A stretch of 64,000 bases of DNA from Comamonadaceae bacterium (GCA_947447985.1 CANFLX010000002.1:1-64000), one strand, 5' to 3'; shown: positions 1-8,465, numbered from the stretch's first letter. Notes: generated by a model from the letters alone, not told the origin. A program made the numbers and translations.

Positions 1-378
1 GCTCAATTGGGCATCGGCAAAGACTTGACCGACCACGATAACAAGGCGAACCTGTTCAGGATTGGCAAGATCTACGGCTTGAGTCCACAAAACGCCAGCC
101 TTGTTGGGATGCCTCAGGACGTAGCAGCCCGGACTAAAAAGATGCGCTCAGAAGTTCGTCGAGTGATCGATCGGGCGTTGACGTTACTGAGCTATGTTGA
201 GGTGGGGCGCTTTGCTGTTATCAACGACGAGCCTTTGGAGCCAAAACCATGCTTCTCCTCGAAGCAGGACGCCCAACACGCCAAGTTGGAGGAGCAGTGG
301 TGGTCGCTTGACCTTCACTCAACCTTGAGCGAGAGGAACATTGAGCGAGCTCGTGAGATTCACTACAGGGGTGACTGA
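1..378 (+). CDS. hypothetical protein, 5' end cut by window edge
   Basis: The reading frame is open from the first base of the window, so the visible 125 codons are the C-terminal part of a longer protein or start at the TTG at position 7. No family is recognised. The visible part is charged and soluble with no membrane segment or signal peptide. A basic helical stretch (RTKKMRSEVRRVIDRAL, window codons about 44-60) could be a DNA- or RNA-contacting helix, but that is a guess. It lies in the accessory segment left of tRNA-Ser. The 225 bp after it contain no convincing gene and become very AT-rich just before the next one. Confidence 0.45.
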   Translation, partial: AQLGIGKDLTDHDNKANLFRIGKIYGLSPQNASLVGMPQDVAARTKKMRSEVRRVIDRALTLLSYVEVGRFAVINDEPLEPKPCFSSKQDAQHAKLEEQWWSLDLHSTLSERNIERAREIHYRGD

Positions 379-603
379 TAAGTTGCGCCCTGATTCAGAG
401 GATTTCACTACGCTGAACGACACTTCAGGCAACAACTCGCGGCAAAGCAATGAGGATTCGGTCGACTATGATTGCATAGCGGTACGGTACGTTCAAGTCC
501 TTTCGGCTGAGACCAATCTAACTGGCAATGCGTTGTAAAGCCGAAAACGTATTGGTAAATGACCTTAAATCAAAAAACAAAAAATAATTAATAGGATGCT
601 TTA

Positions 604-1413
604 ATGAAAAAATTTATAACTTTAATTGCCATATTAGTTCCAATACTAACCTGGAGTGCAGAGCTATTCCCCAATGAGTCACCGCGACCTTTTACACTTG
701 CCGATAAATTGGAACAAGATGCAACTATTGGCGGTTATCCCATATGGAACAATGAAAGCAAATGGCGGATTTATGACTTAATCCAAACATCAAGTACCGG
801 CGCAGCCATGTCTATACCGCTTGGTACAGTCCGATTATTCCAAACTGAAGGAAAAAATTGGGTAGCGTCAATGGATGTTCAGAGTAATCTTCGCAGAGGA
901 AAATTAATTTGGTCAGATGTTCCGTGCAAAAGAGACGACATTCTCTTTAAAATGGAGTTAATTGGTGGCACAGAAGACAATTGTTTAACCATCAACCATG
1001 TCACTACGTTTATGGAGAATCCGAGTGGCAAGGGTACAGAGCTATATGTATTGCTGAAAGAGCAAGGTATAAATTATCCACCAACGGTATTGCAAGTTAA
1101 ATTAACTAGACAGGGCACTGATGGTAAGAGGCTTATTTATACACTGTGGATTAATCCTGAGTTAGCCGGCTTTACAAGAGAGTCTGAGCGAAGTTGGGGT
1201 CGCAACCCATGGCATAAATCTATGTCACTTCGAGATCCTAATAAAAAACTTTTCATTGATAAATTATCAACCTGGGGGATGAATTTTTTAAAGAAAATGG
1301 ATGACGGATTAAGGCAGCGAGAAACAGCTTACGCAGAAATTCCCAGTTGGCGCTCCGTCATCGACTCGAATAATCAACCAGTTGAAATTAAGAAACCTGT
1401 AACACTGGATTAA
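604..1413 (+). CDS. hypothetical exported protein
   Basis: The 269-residue product begins with a clear Sec signal peptide: Lys-Lys, a hydrophobic core at residues 4-17, and a likely cleavage after Ser-Ala near residue 19. The mature part has no membrane segment and is probably periplasmic. It is rich in Trp, Asn and Lys and has an isolated Cys pair (CKRDD near 102 and DNCLT near 122). No family is recognised. An AGGA Shine-Dalgarno sequence lies a few bases upstream of the ATG. The gene is much richer in A+T than the core genes to the right, which fits recent acquisition. Confidence 0.7.
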   Translation: MKKFITLIAILVPILTWSAELFPNESPRPFTLADKLEQDATIGGYPIWNNESKWRIYDLIQTSSTGAAMSIPLGTVRLFQTEGKNWVASMDVQSNLRRGKLIWSDVPCKRDDILFKMELIGGTEDNCLTINHVTTFMENPSGKGTELYVLLKEQGINYPPTVLQVKLTRQGTDGKRLIYTLWINPELAGFTRESERSWGRNPWHKSMSLRDPNKKLFIDKLSTWGMNFLKKMDDGLRQRETAYAEIPSWRSVIDSNNQPVEIKKPVTLD

Positions 1414-1481
1414 AACCGCAGAGTTGCTAAAAGAACCGACCACAGGGTAGTGTCCACTTTAGGGTCGCTCACAGCGAACCT

Positions 1482-1509
1482 AAAAGGCGTTCAGCAATAG
1501 AAGCCTTTT
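1482..1509. terminator. possible bidirectional terminator between convergent genes
   Basis: Arms AAAAGGC (1482-1488) and GCCTTTT (1503-1509) form a 7 bp stem with a 14-base loop and A/T tails on both sides. It sits between the end of the exported-protein gene and the end of the oppositely oriented recombinase-like gene. The stem is short, so the call is tentative. Confidence 0.35.
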
Positions 1510-1516
1510 GTGCTGG

Positions 1517-1939
1517 CTACTGAACGACGAAGCGCTGAAAAATGCTCTTGTCGAGGTAGCAGAAATGCTGTGCCAGCGTGTTGTTGCTAAAGCGATCACG
1601 TTTTTGGGTGGGAAACAGCGGTATGTTTAGTTCGCTATTGATCAGAGGCTTGAGCGAGTTGCCGGCCAGCTGAAAACGACTGAGCAGGTAGCGGTGAAGC
1701 TCCTCTTTCAAGTCAGCGCCCAGCAAATAGACGCTGCCATCCTTTGCGATGTAGTGACATCGAACCTCCCCATTCAAGCCAAGCACATCTGACACCTGAA
1801 GTGCTGAGATGTCTTTGATCCTGAGCTGCTGGCGAAGAGCGAATTGCGCCCTATTCCTAGGGCCCCACTTGGTGTCAGTTTCCAAGTAGGACAGGATAGC
1901 TTGAATTGTCGTGTTGGCTGGCATTTTGTTCAGCATCAT
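1517..1939 (-). CDS. truncated tyrosine-recombinase-like protein
   Basis: Residues 26-51 look like the start of a phage-integrase catalytic domain: RNRAQFALRQQ followed by LRIKDISALQVSDV, which matches the box I pattern LRxxElxxLxxxDv including its Arg. A beta-hairpin-like stretch follows. The protein then ends at residue 140 without an HxxR box or a catalytic Tyr; NNTLAQHF is the only trace of the box II region. Usual integrases are 300-400 residues, so this is either a degraded integrase or a short non-catalytic relative. Upstream on the minus strand an AGGAG lies about a dozen bases before the ATG. Its location in the tRNA-Ser-adjacent segment fits a relic of a mobile element. Confidence 0.5.
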   Translation of the reverse strand: MMLNKMPANTTIQAILSYLETDTKWGPRNRAQFALRQQLRIKDISALQVSDVLGLNGEVRCHYIAKDGSVYLLGADLKEELHRYLLSRFQLAGNSLKPLINSELNIPLFPTQKRDRFSNNTLAQHFCYLDKSIFQRFVVQ

Positions 1940-2074
1940 GGTGGTATTTGCTCCTTCGTTGATAGATGTATTTAGTCATCTGACAAGCGTTTTTGCCTTT
2001 TCCATCGCTGCTCTGTGAATGGACTATCAAATACACGCCACAGGAGAAATCGGGCAAATCAAATAAATAGATGT

Positions 2075-2347
2075 ATGAACACATCTAACGCCCTACCCAC
2101 CTCAATGCCACTCAGTCCGATCGAAATCTTGGACGGCGCTTTCACACTCAAAATCGAATACGGAGACGCCACTCAACTGCCAACTGCTGCTGAGGCTGAA
2201 GAGGAACTGAGCAGTATTTGGTTGCCCATCTTCAGGTCAAGGCAGAACCTATCGCTGGCGCTGGACGCTCTGAGGATCACTTATCAAGACGAACCCATGG
2301 GCGACTTGTGTGACTATTACCTTCTAGTGGCTGGAGGTGTCCAATGA
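2075..2347 (+). CDS. small hypothetical protein
   Basis: Encodes about 90 residues, acidic and soluble, with no recognised domain. An in-frame start 60 bases further left exists, but the ATG at 2075 begins a more normal N-terminus (MNTSNALP). The stop codon overlaps the next gene start (ATGA at 2344-2347), so the two small genes are probably translated together. It has no signal peptide, membrane segment or metal-binding motif. Confidence 0.5.
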   Translation: MNTSNALPTSMPLSPIEILDGAFTLKIEYGDATQLPTAAEAEEELSSIWLPIFRSRQNLSLALDALRITYQDEPMGDLCDYYLLVAGGVQ

Positions 2348-2703
2348 AGATCAATGAAGTCTTAGGTAGTGACCTCAAGTCATTCGTCGCTGTCATTCGC
2401 TGTCGTGTCCAGGGAAGCGGCTCAGTCACCACCCGAGTTCAGATTCGCTGTGATGGACTGACACAGGCCAGGTGCTTACTGGGTCATGTGTACGGAGCAG
2501 GAAATGTCATGAGCATCCAACAGTCTGTCGATGAGGGCAAAAGCGTTATCAAGCCAATCAAACCACTCACACTCGATCAGTTACAGGTCAAGGGACTAGA
2601 AGATCAGGCCAAAGCCATGAAGCACAGGGCCAAACAGGTCAAGGCACAACAGAAGGTCAAGCGAGATCAAGCTGCTTTGGCTAAGGTCAATCGTTCTCAG
2701 TGA
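2344..2703 (+). CDS. small basic hypothetical protein
   Basis: 119 residues. The N-terminal 60 resemble a compact beta-rich fold with two Cys (IRCRVQG near 19, IRCDGL near 34) and a third near 44. The C-terminal third, from about residue 85, is a Lys/Gln/Ala-rich helix (KAMKHRAKQVKAQQKVKRDQ) likely to be an extended, nucleic-acid-binding or coiled-coil tail. No family is recognised. The start codon overlaps the stop of the preceding gene by four bases, implying coupled translation, and a strong terminator follows at 2748-2795. Confidence 0.55.
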   Translation: MKINEVLGSDLKSFVAVIRCRVQGSGSVTTRVQIRCDGLTQARCLLGHVYGAGNVMSIQQSVDEGKSVIKPIKPLTLDQLQVKGLEDQAKAMKHRAKQVKAQQKVKRDQAALAKVNRSQ

Positions 2704-2747
2704 TCACGCCTTCTATCTCAGTCAGCAGTGAGTGACAAGCACTCACT

Positions 2748-2795
2748 AAAGATCAGTAACCACTTCGCTCACGCTTCGTAGTCACTGATCTTTTT
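2748..2795 (+). terminator. intrinsic terminator
   Basis: AAAGATCAGTAAC (2748-2760) pairs with GTCACTGATCTTT (2781-2793), 13 positions with one mismatch, followed by more T residues. It closes the two-gene unit ending at 2703. Confidence 0.55.
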
Positions 2796-3282
2796 ACTTG
2801 TTATGTTGTCTTGAATCCGCTCATCTTGAGTCCATAGAGCACCCATCCACAGGTAGGTGCTAAATGATCGTCATCTGTCGCCACAGGACTAGCCGCTGGG
2901 ATCCATTCACTTGCTCAAGCGAATGGCATTTTTATTGTTTAGTTCAGCATTACCGAGGGCTCTGTTCCTTACCCACACCAACAACGATTTAGGAGACACT
3001 TTCAGGTGCTAACGTGTCTCATCGGCTTATGCTCACGGGAGATCTCTAACTCTCTTGCCCTACCGTATCTTCAAGGGGCGATTGCTTTTGCTGTTCTTCA
3101 CAGCGTGACCATTACGACATAGAAAATGCTCTGGTGATTCACCAAGCCTTTGAGGCAGCCCTGCGAGGGTTTCGTTCTATGAAGACGGTGCTGTTCATCA
3201 CCTTGACTACCGACATTCCGACGGATTACAGGCTCACTTCGACGTGGAGCAGACGTTATTGAACAGTTATCGCCCTATGGAG
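2796..3282. other. intergenic region without a supported gene
   Basis: About 490 bases with no credible coding frame; the longest ATG-started frame noted (3178-3261) is 27 codons and has no support. Two secondary-structure elements are visible: a 10 bp stem with one mismatch at 2903-2926, and GAGACAC with its complement GTGTCTC near 2990-3020. The region may hold a small structured RNA or simply be decayed mobile-element DNA. Confidence 0.4.
2903..2933 (+). terminator. terminator-like hairpin
   Basis: CCATTC pairs with GAATGG (2903-2908 with 2921-2926), the stem continues inward by three or four pairs past one mismatch, and a run of five T follows at 2929-2933. No gene is seen immediately upstream, so either it is a second terminator or it ends an unannotated short RNA beginning after 2795. 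Confidence 0.35.
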
Positions 3283-3498
3283 TTATCGAAACGACTTGTC
3301 TCGACGACCCAGCTCCAGAGCGAACTTAGCCGCCCAAAGCTGGTGTGAACCCTTGACGATGAACCACTTCAAATAGCTTGTCGGCACGTCCTTGAGCTTC
3401 TTGCCGTGATAGCGCCCGAAGTCAACTTTGTCGTTTGCGTATTCGCTGTGTAGTTTGCTCACCATTGATTCCCATAAAGCGAGAGTTTTCACTCTCAT
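3283..3498 (-). CDS. DUF3820-like small protein
   Basis: 71 residues. Residues 24-50 (VDFGRYHGKKLKDVPTSYLKWF) match the FGKyxGxxlxdlPxxYLxW pattern of the DUF3820 / exonuclease-X C-terminal-like family, which is thought to bind nucleic acid and also occurs as stand-alone small proteins. The family match is from memory of the motif, not a search. It lies 35 bases downstream of the resolvase gene on the same strand and is probably co-transcribed from the promoter at 4128-4156. Confidence 0.6.
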   Translation of the reverse strand: MRVKTLALWESMVSKLHSEYANDKVDFGRYHGKKLKDVPTSYLKWFIVKGSHQLWAAKFALELGRRDKSFR

Positions 3499-3533
3499 CT
3501 TTATTTATGCTGGCGATCAAATAGTTGATTTTT

Positions 3534-4097
3534 TTATTTCAGGTAGGCGTACACCGTTTGACGGGACACAGCGAACTTTTCCGCTAACTCTGTCTTGCCG
3601 ATGCCTGATAGCGCCAGCGAGCGAAGTTCAGCCTGTTCTTGCGGAGTCAGCGCTTGTTTTCGTCCTTTGTAGACGCCCTGAGCTTTGGCGATGGCAATGC
3701 CTGCCAACTGACGCTCACGAATCACTGCTCGTTCCCACTCAGCCAGCGAACCCATGACGCCAAGCAGCAGATTGGCCATGGGATTGTTTTCACCCGTGAA
3801 TGTCAGAGCCTCTTTGATGAATTGAACTTTGACGCCTTTGGCAGTCAGGCTTTTGACCGTGTTGATCAAGTCAGTCAGCGAGCGTGACAGTCGATCCATC
3901 GAATAGATGATGAAGGTGTCGCCTTCACGAAGGTGGGCGAGCGCTGCTTGAAGTTGTGGCCGGTCAGTGTCCTTGCCGGATGCCTTGTCAGTGAACACCT
4001 TGTCGAGGTTGAAGTCGGTAAGTGCCTCTTGCTGGCGAGCCGTGTTCTGCTCTTCCGTGCTCACTCGGATGTAACCGACCAGTTGTCCTTTTGCCAT
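3534..4097 (-). CDS. serine recombinase / resolvase (Tn3-invertase type)
   Basis: 187 residues, the usual size for small resolvases and invertases. The N-terminal catalytic domain shows VGYIRVSTEEQN with the nucleophile Ser13 and Arg11, the D-R-L-S-R motif (SMDRLSRS near 70), and GVMGSLAEWERAVIRERQ leading into the long E helix. The C-terminal 35 residues form a resolvase helix-turn-helix (GKTELAEKFAVSRQTVYAYL). It would bind and cut DNA at a res or inversion site; the palindromic sequence just upstream is a candidate. No transposase is adjacent, so it may be an orphan from a transposon, plasmid or integrated island. All recognisable catalytic residues are present. Confidence 0.95.
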   Translation of the reverse strand: MAKGQLVGYIRVSTEEQNTARQQEALTDFNLDKVFTDKASGKDTDRPQLQAALAHLREGDTFIIYSMDRLSRSLTDLINTVKSLTAKGVKVQFIKEALTFTGENNPMANLLLGVMGSLAEWERAVIRERQLAGIAIAKAQGVYKGRKQALTPQEQAELRSLALSGIGKTELAEKFAVSRQTVYAYLK

Positions 4098-4127
4098 CGC
4101 TGAATTCCTTGTTTTTGTCTAACAAGG

Positions 4128-4156
4128 ATCTTAGATGGATCTTGACAATGTGTCAA
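4128..4156 (-). promoter_or_regulatory. sigma70 promoter with overlapping palindrome, resolvase gene
   Basis: Read on the minus strand: a consensus -35 TTGACA (4156-4151), a 17-base spacer and -10 TAAGAT (4133-4128), 31 bases before the resolvase start at 4097. The -35 is half of a perfect palindrome TTGACA-ATG-TGTCAA at 4142-4156. This placement suits autorepression by the resolvase, as in Tn3-type elements, or another dimeric regulator. Confidence 0.6.
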
Positions 4157-4329
4157 ACAAATAAAAATAGAGTCTATCTTTACGCTTTGGTTGGGGTTTA
4201 GACGAGTCAAGATAGCGTGTACTTCAGGTTTACAGGATGTACGGGTTCAGGTGTTGACTGATCAAAGCATGAACTCTTTTTGATGGATTAGGATGACCGC
4301 TCCTTGAACAACTCAGAAAGCGATTGGTT

Positions 4330-4605
4330 GTGAAATTTATCTTTTTGCTGATTCCCATCGTCCTCACAGCTTGTGGTTCCGTTTCCCCTATCGTTTCCAT
4401 CGATCAGGATACCTATATGGTCGGTTCTCATGGCGTACTAGGAAATGGAAGTTCTGCTGCCGAAAAGGCAAAAGGCATTCAGGCAGCAACTGAGTTTTGT
4501 GCTGCCAAATCAAAGACGGTTCAGGTCGTCAACATTGAGTCAGTCGATCCATTTTGGGGCAGGGCACCCTCCGCCGACATTCGTTTTCGCTGTGTGTCTA
4601 AGTAA
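4330..4605 (+). CDS. small lipoprotein, hypothetical
   Basis: About 91 residues with a lipoprotein signal: hydrophobic FIFLLIPIVLTAC with lipobox LTAC, so the mature protein begins at Cys and is membrane-anchored. The GTG at 4330 is chosen because it gives a compact n-region (MKF); a TTG two codons upstream is possible. The mature part has Cys pairs (EFCAAKS near 58, FRCVSK at the end) that could form a disulfide. Its small fold with AAxFC resembles short lipoproteins of unknown function found in phages and islands. It sits alone between the resolvase and tRNA-Ser. Confidence 0.6.
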   Translation: MKFIFLLIPIVLTACGSVSPIVSIDQDTYMVGSHGVLGNGSSAAEKAKGIQAATEFCAAKSKTVQVVNIESVDPFWGRAPSADIRFRCVSK

Positions 4606-4691
4606 CGATTGTCCAGAAACGTCCCTGTGGAACCAGCAAGAACCAGATCGGGAGTGTTTCTTAGAATGTATCTACAAGATATACGGAAAAG

Positions 4692-4728
4692 AAAAAACCC
4701 TTATAAATCAATGGCTTATAAGGGTTTT
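4692..4728 (-). terminator. intrinsic terminator of tRNA-Ser
   Basis: AAAACCCTTATAA (4694-4706) and TTATAAGGGTTTT (4716-4728) form a perfect 13 bp stem with a 9-base loop. On the minus strand it ends in six T and lies immediately 3' of the tRNA. Confidence 0.7.
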
Positions 4729-4729
4729 C

Positions 4730-4819
4730 TGGCGGAAGCTGTGAGATTCGAACTCACGGAGGACTCACATCCTCGCCGGTTTTCAAGACCGGTGCCTTAA
4801 ACCGCTCGGCCAAGCTTCC
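4730..4819 (-). tRNA. tRNA-Ser (anticodon UGA)
   Basis: A 90-base class II tRNA with encoded 3' CCA. The acceptor stem GGAAGCT pairs with AGCTTCC. The anticodon stem-loop CCGGT-CTTGAAA-ACCGG gives anticodon TGA for Ser codon UCA. A long variable arm and a T-arm with GTTCGAATC follow. Its 3' end faces the accessory segment at 1-4.7 kb. Class II tRNA-Ser genes are frequent integration targets for genomic islands, which fits the change in composition and gene content here. Confidence 0.95.
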
Positions 4820-4851
4820 AGAGCTTCTATTCTAGCGGGGCCGATCAGCGC

Positions 4852-5511
4852 CTATTGGGGCAGCAGCATGCCCTTGGTCTCGATGTAGGCCACCACTTCG
4901 TCCAATCCGCTCAGGGTTTTGAGGTTGGTCATCACGAAGGGGCGCAGACCTTTGGGGGTGGTGCGCATGCGCACCGTGTCGGAGCGCATCACATCCAGGT
5001 TGGCGCCCACGTGGGGTGCCAGGTCGGTTTTGTTGATCACAAACAAATCGCTTTTGGTGATGCCGGGGCCGCCTTTGCGTGGAATTTTTTCTCCCGCGGC
5101 CACGTCGATCACATAAATCGTCAGGTCCGACAGCTCGGGGCTGAAGGTGGCGGCCAGGTTATCGCCTCCGCTCTCAATGAACACCACGTCGGCATTCGGA
5201 AAATCGACCAGCATGCGGTCAATCGCCTCTAAATTGATGGACGCGTCTTCGCGGATGGCGGTGTGCGGGCAGCCCCCGGTCTCCACGCCCATGATGCGTT
5301 CGGCGGGTAATGCGCCACTCACCGTCAGCAGGCGCTGGTCTTCTTTGGTGTAAATGTCGTTGGTGATGGCCACCAGGTCGTATTTGTCGCGCATGGCTTT
5401 GCACAGCATCTCCAAAAGCGTCGTTTTGCCCGAACCGACGGGGCCGCCTATGCCCACGCGCAAAGGGGGCAGGTTCTTGGTGCGGTTGGCGATGTGGTGC
5501 AGGGCGGACAT
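4852..5511 (-). CDS. ureG: urease accessory GTPase UreG
   Basis: UreG is the SIMIBI-class GTPase that drives nickel delivery to apo-urease with UreD, UreF and UreE in the cytoplasm. The P-loop [11 protein letters not shown], the switch region VETGGCPH with [19 protein letters not shown], and the guanine-specificity [10 protein letters not shown] are all present. The ATG at 5511 gives about 219 residues, starting MSALHH as in relatives. An ATG at 5556 would add 15 residues that overlap the end of ureF. It is the last gene of the ureAJBCEFG operon, ending 33 bases before the tRNA-Ser. Confidence 0.95.
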   Translation of the reverse strand: MSALHHIANRTKNLPPLRVGIGGPVGSGKTTLLEMLCKAMRDKYDLVAITNDIYTKEDQRLLTVSGALPAERIMGVETGGCPHTAIREDASINLEAIDRMLVDFPNADVVFIESGGDNLAATFSPELSDLTIYVIDVAAGEKIPRKGGPGITKSDLFVINKTDLAPHVGANLDVMRSDTVRMRTTPKGLRPFVMTNLKTLSGLDEVVAYIETKGMLLPQ

Positions 5512-5521
5512 AAGGCAGCTT

Positions 5522-6199
5522 TCAGGATCTAAAGAGGCGGGAATATTGGACTTCATGCTGCGCGCTCAGAATGGCCAGCATGGGCGAAAAAGCTTGTTCC
5601 TGCCCCGGCAGTAGCGCCAGGGCGTGTTCTACGGTGGCGGGAATCTGCGCAGTGAGCGCCGACAAAATGCGCTGCCCGGCGCTTTGGCCCAGGGGCACCG
5701 ATTTGATGGCGGCTTGCGTCAGGTTCTCGGCCCAGCCAAAAGCGTAGGCCAACAGGCAGGCGCGCACCGGTGCGCCTGTGCCAGACGCTGCCAAGGCAAA
5801 CGCCATCGGATAGCTCGGGTCCATGGCTGCCAGAAGCACAATGTCGTCGGGCGTGGCGGTGGTGTGGTTGCGCAACCACTCCAACAGTGAGCGGCCCATT
5901 TGCTCAGCCTGCGCGCGCAACTCATGGCTCTCTCGCGTCTGCAGCACCCAGGCGTTCAGGCGCGCAATCGAGGCGTGGTCCTGCGCGCGCCATGCCGCAA
6001 TGGCCTGCGCAATCACCGGCAAGTCGCTGCGCGCCAGGCTCAGGTGCAACTGGTCTTGCAGCCAGGCTGCGGCCAGGGCTTCGGTGCTGGCGTGGCCGCT
6101 GTCGACCGCGGCTTCCAGCACCTCGGAATACGAAAAGCCGCCAATCGGCAGGGCGGGTGAGGCCAGCCACATTAGCTGCATCAGGCTGGCGTCCAGCAT
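5522..6199 (-). CDS. ureF: urease accessory protein UreF
   Basis: UreF is an all-helical protein that forms the UreD-UreF-UreG complex and gates GTPase action during urease activation. [16 protein letters not shown] near the N-terminus and the C-terminal S-V-P-L-G-Q ([14 protein letters not shown]) are family hallmarks. I place the start at 6199, ten bases after the ureE stop. A longer frame back to 6322 encodes poly-Thr that is merely the His-rich ureE tail read in another frame. The 225-residue product then has the usual length. Confidence 0.92.
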   Translation of the reverse strand: MLDASLMQLMWLASPALPIGGFSYSEVLEAAVDSGHASTEALAAAWLQDQLHLSLARSDLPVIAQAIAAWRAQDHASIARLNAWVLQTRESHELRAQAEQMGRSLLEWLRNHTTATPDDIVLLAAMDPSYPMAFALAASGTGAPVRACLLAYAFGWAENLTQAAIKSVPLGQSAGQRILSALTAQIPATVEHALALLPGQEQAFSPMLAILSAQHEVQYSRLFRS

Positions 6200-6209
6200 G
6201 GCTTCGCCG

Positions 6210-6746
6210 CTAGTGCGCGTGGGGATGCCCATGCCCGTGGTGGTCGTGGTCGCTGTGGTCGTGGTCGTGGCTATGCCCATGTCCATGGCCGCCGCTGGCG
6301 TATGCGCCGTTTTCGGGCTCAAAGGCCTCGTCCACCGCGTGCACGATCAGGTGCATGGAACGCAGCATGTCGGCCAGCACATGGTCGGGCTCGATCTTCA
6401 GGTGGTCGGGCTTGAGTTCAATCGGCACATGGCGGTTGCCCAGGTGGTAGGCCGCGCGTATCAGGTCGTAGGGCGTGCCGTGCTGCGGGCAGTGGGTGAT
6501 CTTGAGCACGCTTTGCGGCGCCGCTGTCACCCGCACCAAGGAGCCGTCCTCGGCCACCAGCACATCGCCCCCGCGCACCACGGCGCCACGCGGCAAGAAA
6601 ACGCCCAGCGTGCGGCCCGCAGAGTCGATGGCGTCAAAGCGGCTTTTTTGCCGCACGTCCCAGTCCAGTTCGACCGTCGTCGCGCGCTTCAGAAGTGCGC
6701 TGGCCAGGCCCTGGCCCTGCGCGATCAGTTTGGAGGTCTGCAGCAT
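6210..6746 (-). CDS. ureE: urease accessory nickel chaperone UreE, His-rich tail
   Basis: UreE binds Ni(II) as a dimer and hands it to UreG/urease. The N-terminal peptide-binding domain (1-75) and the Ni-binding domain with [13 protein letters not shown] (His101 equivalent to the family's interface His) are intact. Residues 151-178 hold 13 His alternating with Gly, Asp and Ser, a metal-storage tail like that of Klebsiella UreE. Start and stop are tight: its ATG directly follows the ureC TAA (TAAATG). Confidence 0.94.
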   Translation of the reverse strand: MLQTSKLIAQGQGLASALLKRATTVELDWDVRQKSRFDAIDSAGRTLGVFLPRGAVVRGGDVLVAEDGSLVRVTAAPQSVLKITHCPQHGTPYDLIRAAYHLGNRHVPIELKPDHLKIEPDHVLADMLRSMHLIVHAVDEAFEPENGAYASGGHGHGHSHDHDHSDHDHHGHGHPHAH

Positions 6747-8465
6747 TTAGAACAAGAAATAGCGCTGCGCCATGGGCAGGCTCACCGCAGGCTCGCAGGT
6801 CAGCAACTGGCCGTCGGCGCGCACGCTGTAGGTTTGGGCGTCAATTTCCATGGTGGGCAGGTAGTGGTTGTGCACCATGTGCTGTTTGCGCACATTGCGC
6901 ACGTTCTTCACAGCGCTCAAAGATTTGGCCAGGCCAAAGCGGTCTTTGATACCGGCGTCCAAACCGGCCTGCGACACAAAGGTCAGCGAGCCCCGGCTCA
7001 AGGCACCCCCAAAGGCACCAAACATGGGGCGGTAGTGCACCGGCTGCGGTGTCGGGATAGAGGCATTGGGGTCGCCCATGGCGGCCATGGCGATAAAGCC
7101 GCCTTTCAGAATGAGCGCGGGCTTCACCCCAAAAAACGCGGGCTTCCACACCACCAGGTCGGCCCATTTTCCGACCTCGATACTGCCCACTTCGTGGCTG
7201 ATGCCGTGGGCAATGGCGGGGTTGATGGTGTACTTGGCGACATAGCGCTTGGCGCGGAAGTTGTCGTTGCGTGCGCTGTCCTCAGGCAGGGCGCCACGCT
7301 GGGCCTTCATTTTGTGGGCGGTTTGCCAGGTGCGCAAAATCACCTCGCCCACCCGCCCCATGGCCTGGCTGTCGCTGCTCATCATGGAGATGGCGCCCAG
7401 GTCGTGCAGCACGTCTTCGGCGGCAATGGTTTCTTTGCGTATACGGCTTTCGGCAAAAGCCAGGTCTTCGGCAATGCCCGCGTCCAGATGGTGGCAGACC
7501 ATCAGCATGTCCACATGCTCATCGAGCGTGTTGACGGTGTAAGGCATGGTCGGGTTGGTGGAGCTGGGCAAAAAGTTGGCCTGGCCCACCACTTTCAAGA
7601 TGTCGGGTGCATGGCCGCCGCCTGCACCTTCAGTGTGAAAGGCACACAGGGTGCGGCCTTTGGTGGCGGCGATGGTGTCCTCGACAAAACCCGATTCATT
7701 GAGCGTGTCGGAGTGAATCGCCACCTGCGTGTCGGTGGCGTCGGCCACATCCAAGCAGTTGCTGATGGCTGCTGGCGTGGTGCCCCAGTCTTCGTGCAGC
7801 TTGAGGCCGATCACGCCCGCGTTGATTTGCTCATGCAATGCGGCGGGCAGGCTGGCATTGCCCTTGCCCATAAAGCCCAGGTTCATGGGGAAGGCGTCTG
7901 CTGCTTGCAGCATGCGCTCGATGTTCCAGGCGCCTGGGGTGCAGGTGGTGGCAAAGGTGCCGGTGGCCGGGCCAGTGCCGCCGCCCATCATGGTGGTCAC
8001 GCCGCTGGCCAGCGCCTCTTCGATCTGCTGCGGGCAAATAAAGTGGATGTGGCAGTCAATGCCACCCGCGGTGACGATGTTGCCCTCGCAGCTGATGATC
8101 TCGGTGCCCGGCCCGATGATGATGTCCACGCCGGGTTGGGTATCCGGATTACCCGCTTTGCCGATGGCCACGATGCGCCCCTCTTTGAGGCCGATGTCGG
8201 CTTTCACAATGCCCCAGTGGTCCAGGATGAGCGCGTTGGTCATCACGCAGTCCACCGCGCCTTCATGTCTGGTGCGCTGGCTTTGTGCCATGCCGTCGCG
8301 GATGGTTTTGCCACCGCCAAACTTGACCTCTTCGCCGTAGCTGCCCGCGCCCAGCGTGAGGTCTTTTTCGACTTCAATCAGCAGGCCGGTGTCGGCCAGG
8401 CGCACGCGGTCACCCACGGTGGGGCCAAAAATTTCCGCATAGGCGCGGCGGTCTATGGTTGCCAT
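6747..8465 (-). CDS. ureC: urease alpha subunit
   Basis: The catalytic subunit hydrolyses urea to ammonia and carbamate at a di-nickel centre. Residues visible: His139 and His141 (CHIHFICPQ), carbamylated Lys222 ([10 protein letters not shown]), His251 (HSDTLNESG), His277 ([15 protein letters not shown]), flap Cys324 with catalytic His325 (MVCHHLDAG), and the [12 protein letters not shown] segment with the Ni-ligand Asp. At 572 residues it is full length. Start and stop abut ureB and ureE without spacer, indicating coupled translation. Confidence 0.98.
   Translation of the reverse strand: MATIDRRAYAEIFGPTVGDRVRLADTGLLIEVEKDLTLGAGSYGEEVKFGGGKTIRDGMAQSQRTRHEGAVDCVMTNALILDHWGIVKADIGLKEGRIVAIGKAGNPDTQPGVDIIIGPGTEIISCEGNIVTAGGIDCHIHFICPQQIEEALASGVTTMMGGGTGPATGTFATTCTPGAWNIERMLQAADAFPMNLGFMGKGNASLPAALHEQINAGVIGLKLHEDWGTTPAAISNCLDVADATDTQVAIHSDTLNESGFVEDTIAATKGRTLCAFHTEGAGGGHAPDILKVVGQANFLPSSTNPTMPYTVNTLDEHVDMLMVCHHLDAGIAEDLAFAESRIRKETIAAEDVLHDLGAISMMSSDSQAMGRVGEVILRTWQTAHKMKAQRGALPEDSARNDNFRAKRYVAKYTINPAIAHGISHEVGSIEVGKWADLVVWKPAFFGVKPALILKGGFIAMAAMGDPNASIPTPQPVHYRPMFGAFGGALSRGSLTFVSQAGLDAGIKDRFGLAKSLSAVKNVRNVRKQHMVHNHYLPTMEIDAQTYSVRADGQLLTCEPAVSLPMAQRYFLF

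Noticed and set aside
341-538. 65-codon frame after the first partial gene
   Set aside because: It overlaps the upstream gene, has no good ribosome site and no recognisable features.
1875-2084. 69-codon minus-strand frame overlapping the truncated integrase start
   Set aside because: Cys/His/Ser-rich translation without motifs; it overlaps two better-supported genes on both strands.
4445-4800. Plus-strand frames running through the lipoprotein end, terminator and tRNA-Ser
   Set aside because: They cross a clear tRNA and terminator and have no protein signatures.
6210-6305. Short repeated CAT/GTG units resembling a repeat array
   Set aside because: This is the His-rich tail coding sequence of ureE, without regular spacers, not a CRISPR or satellite array. 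No CRISPR array was seen in the window.
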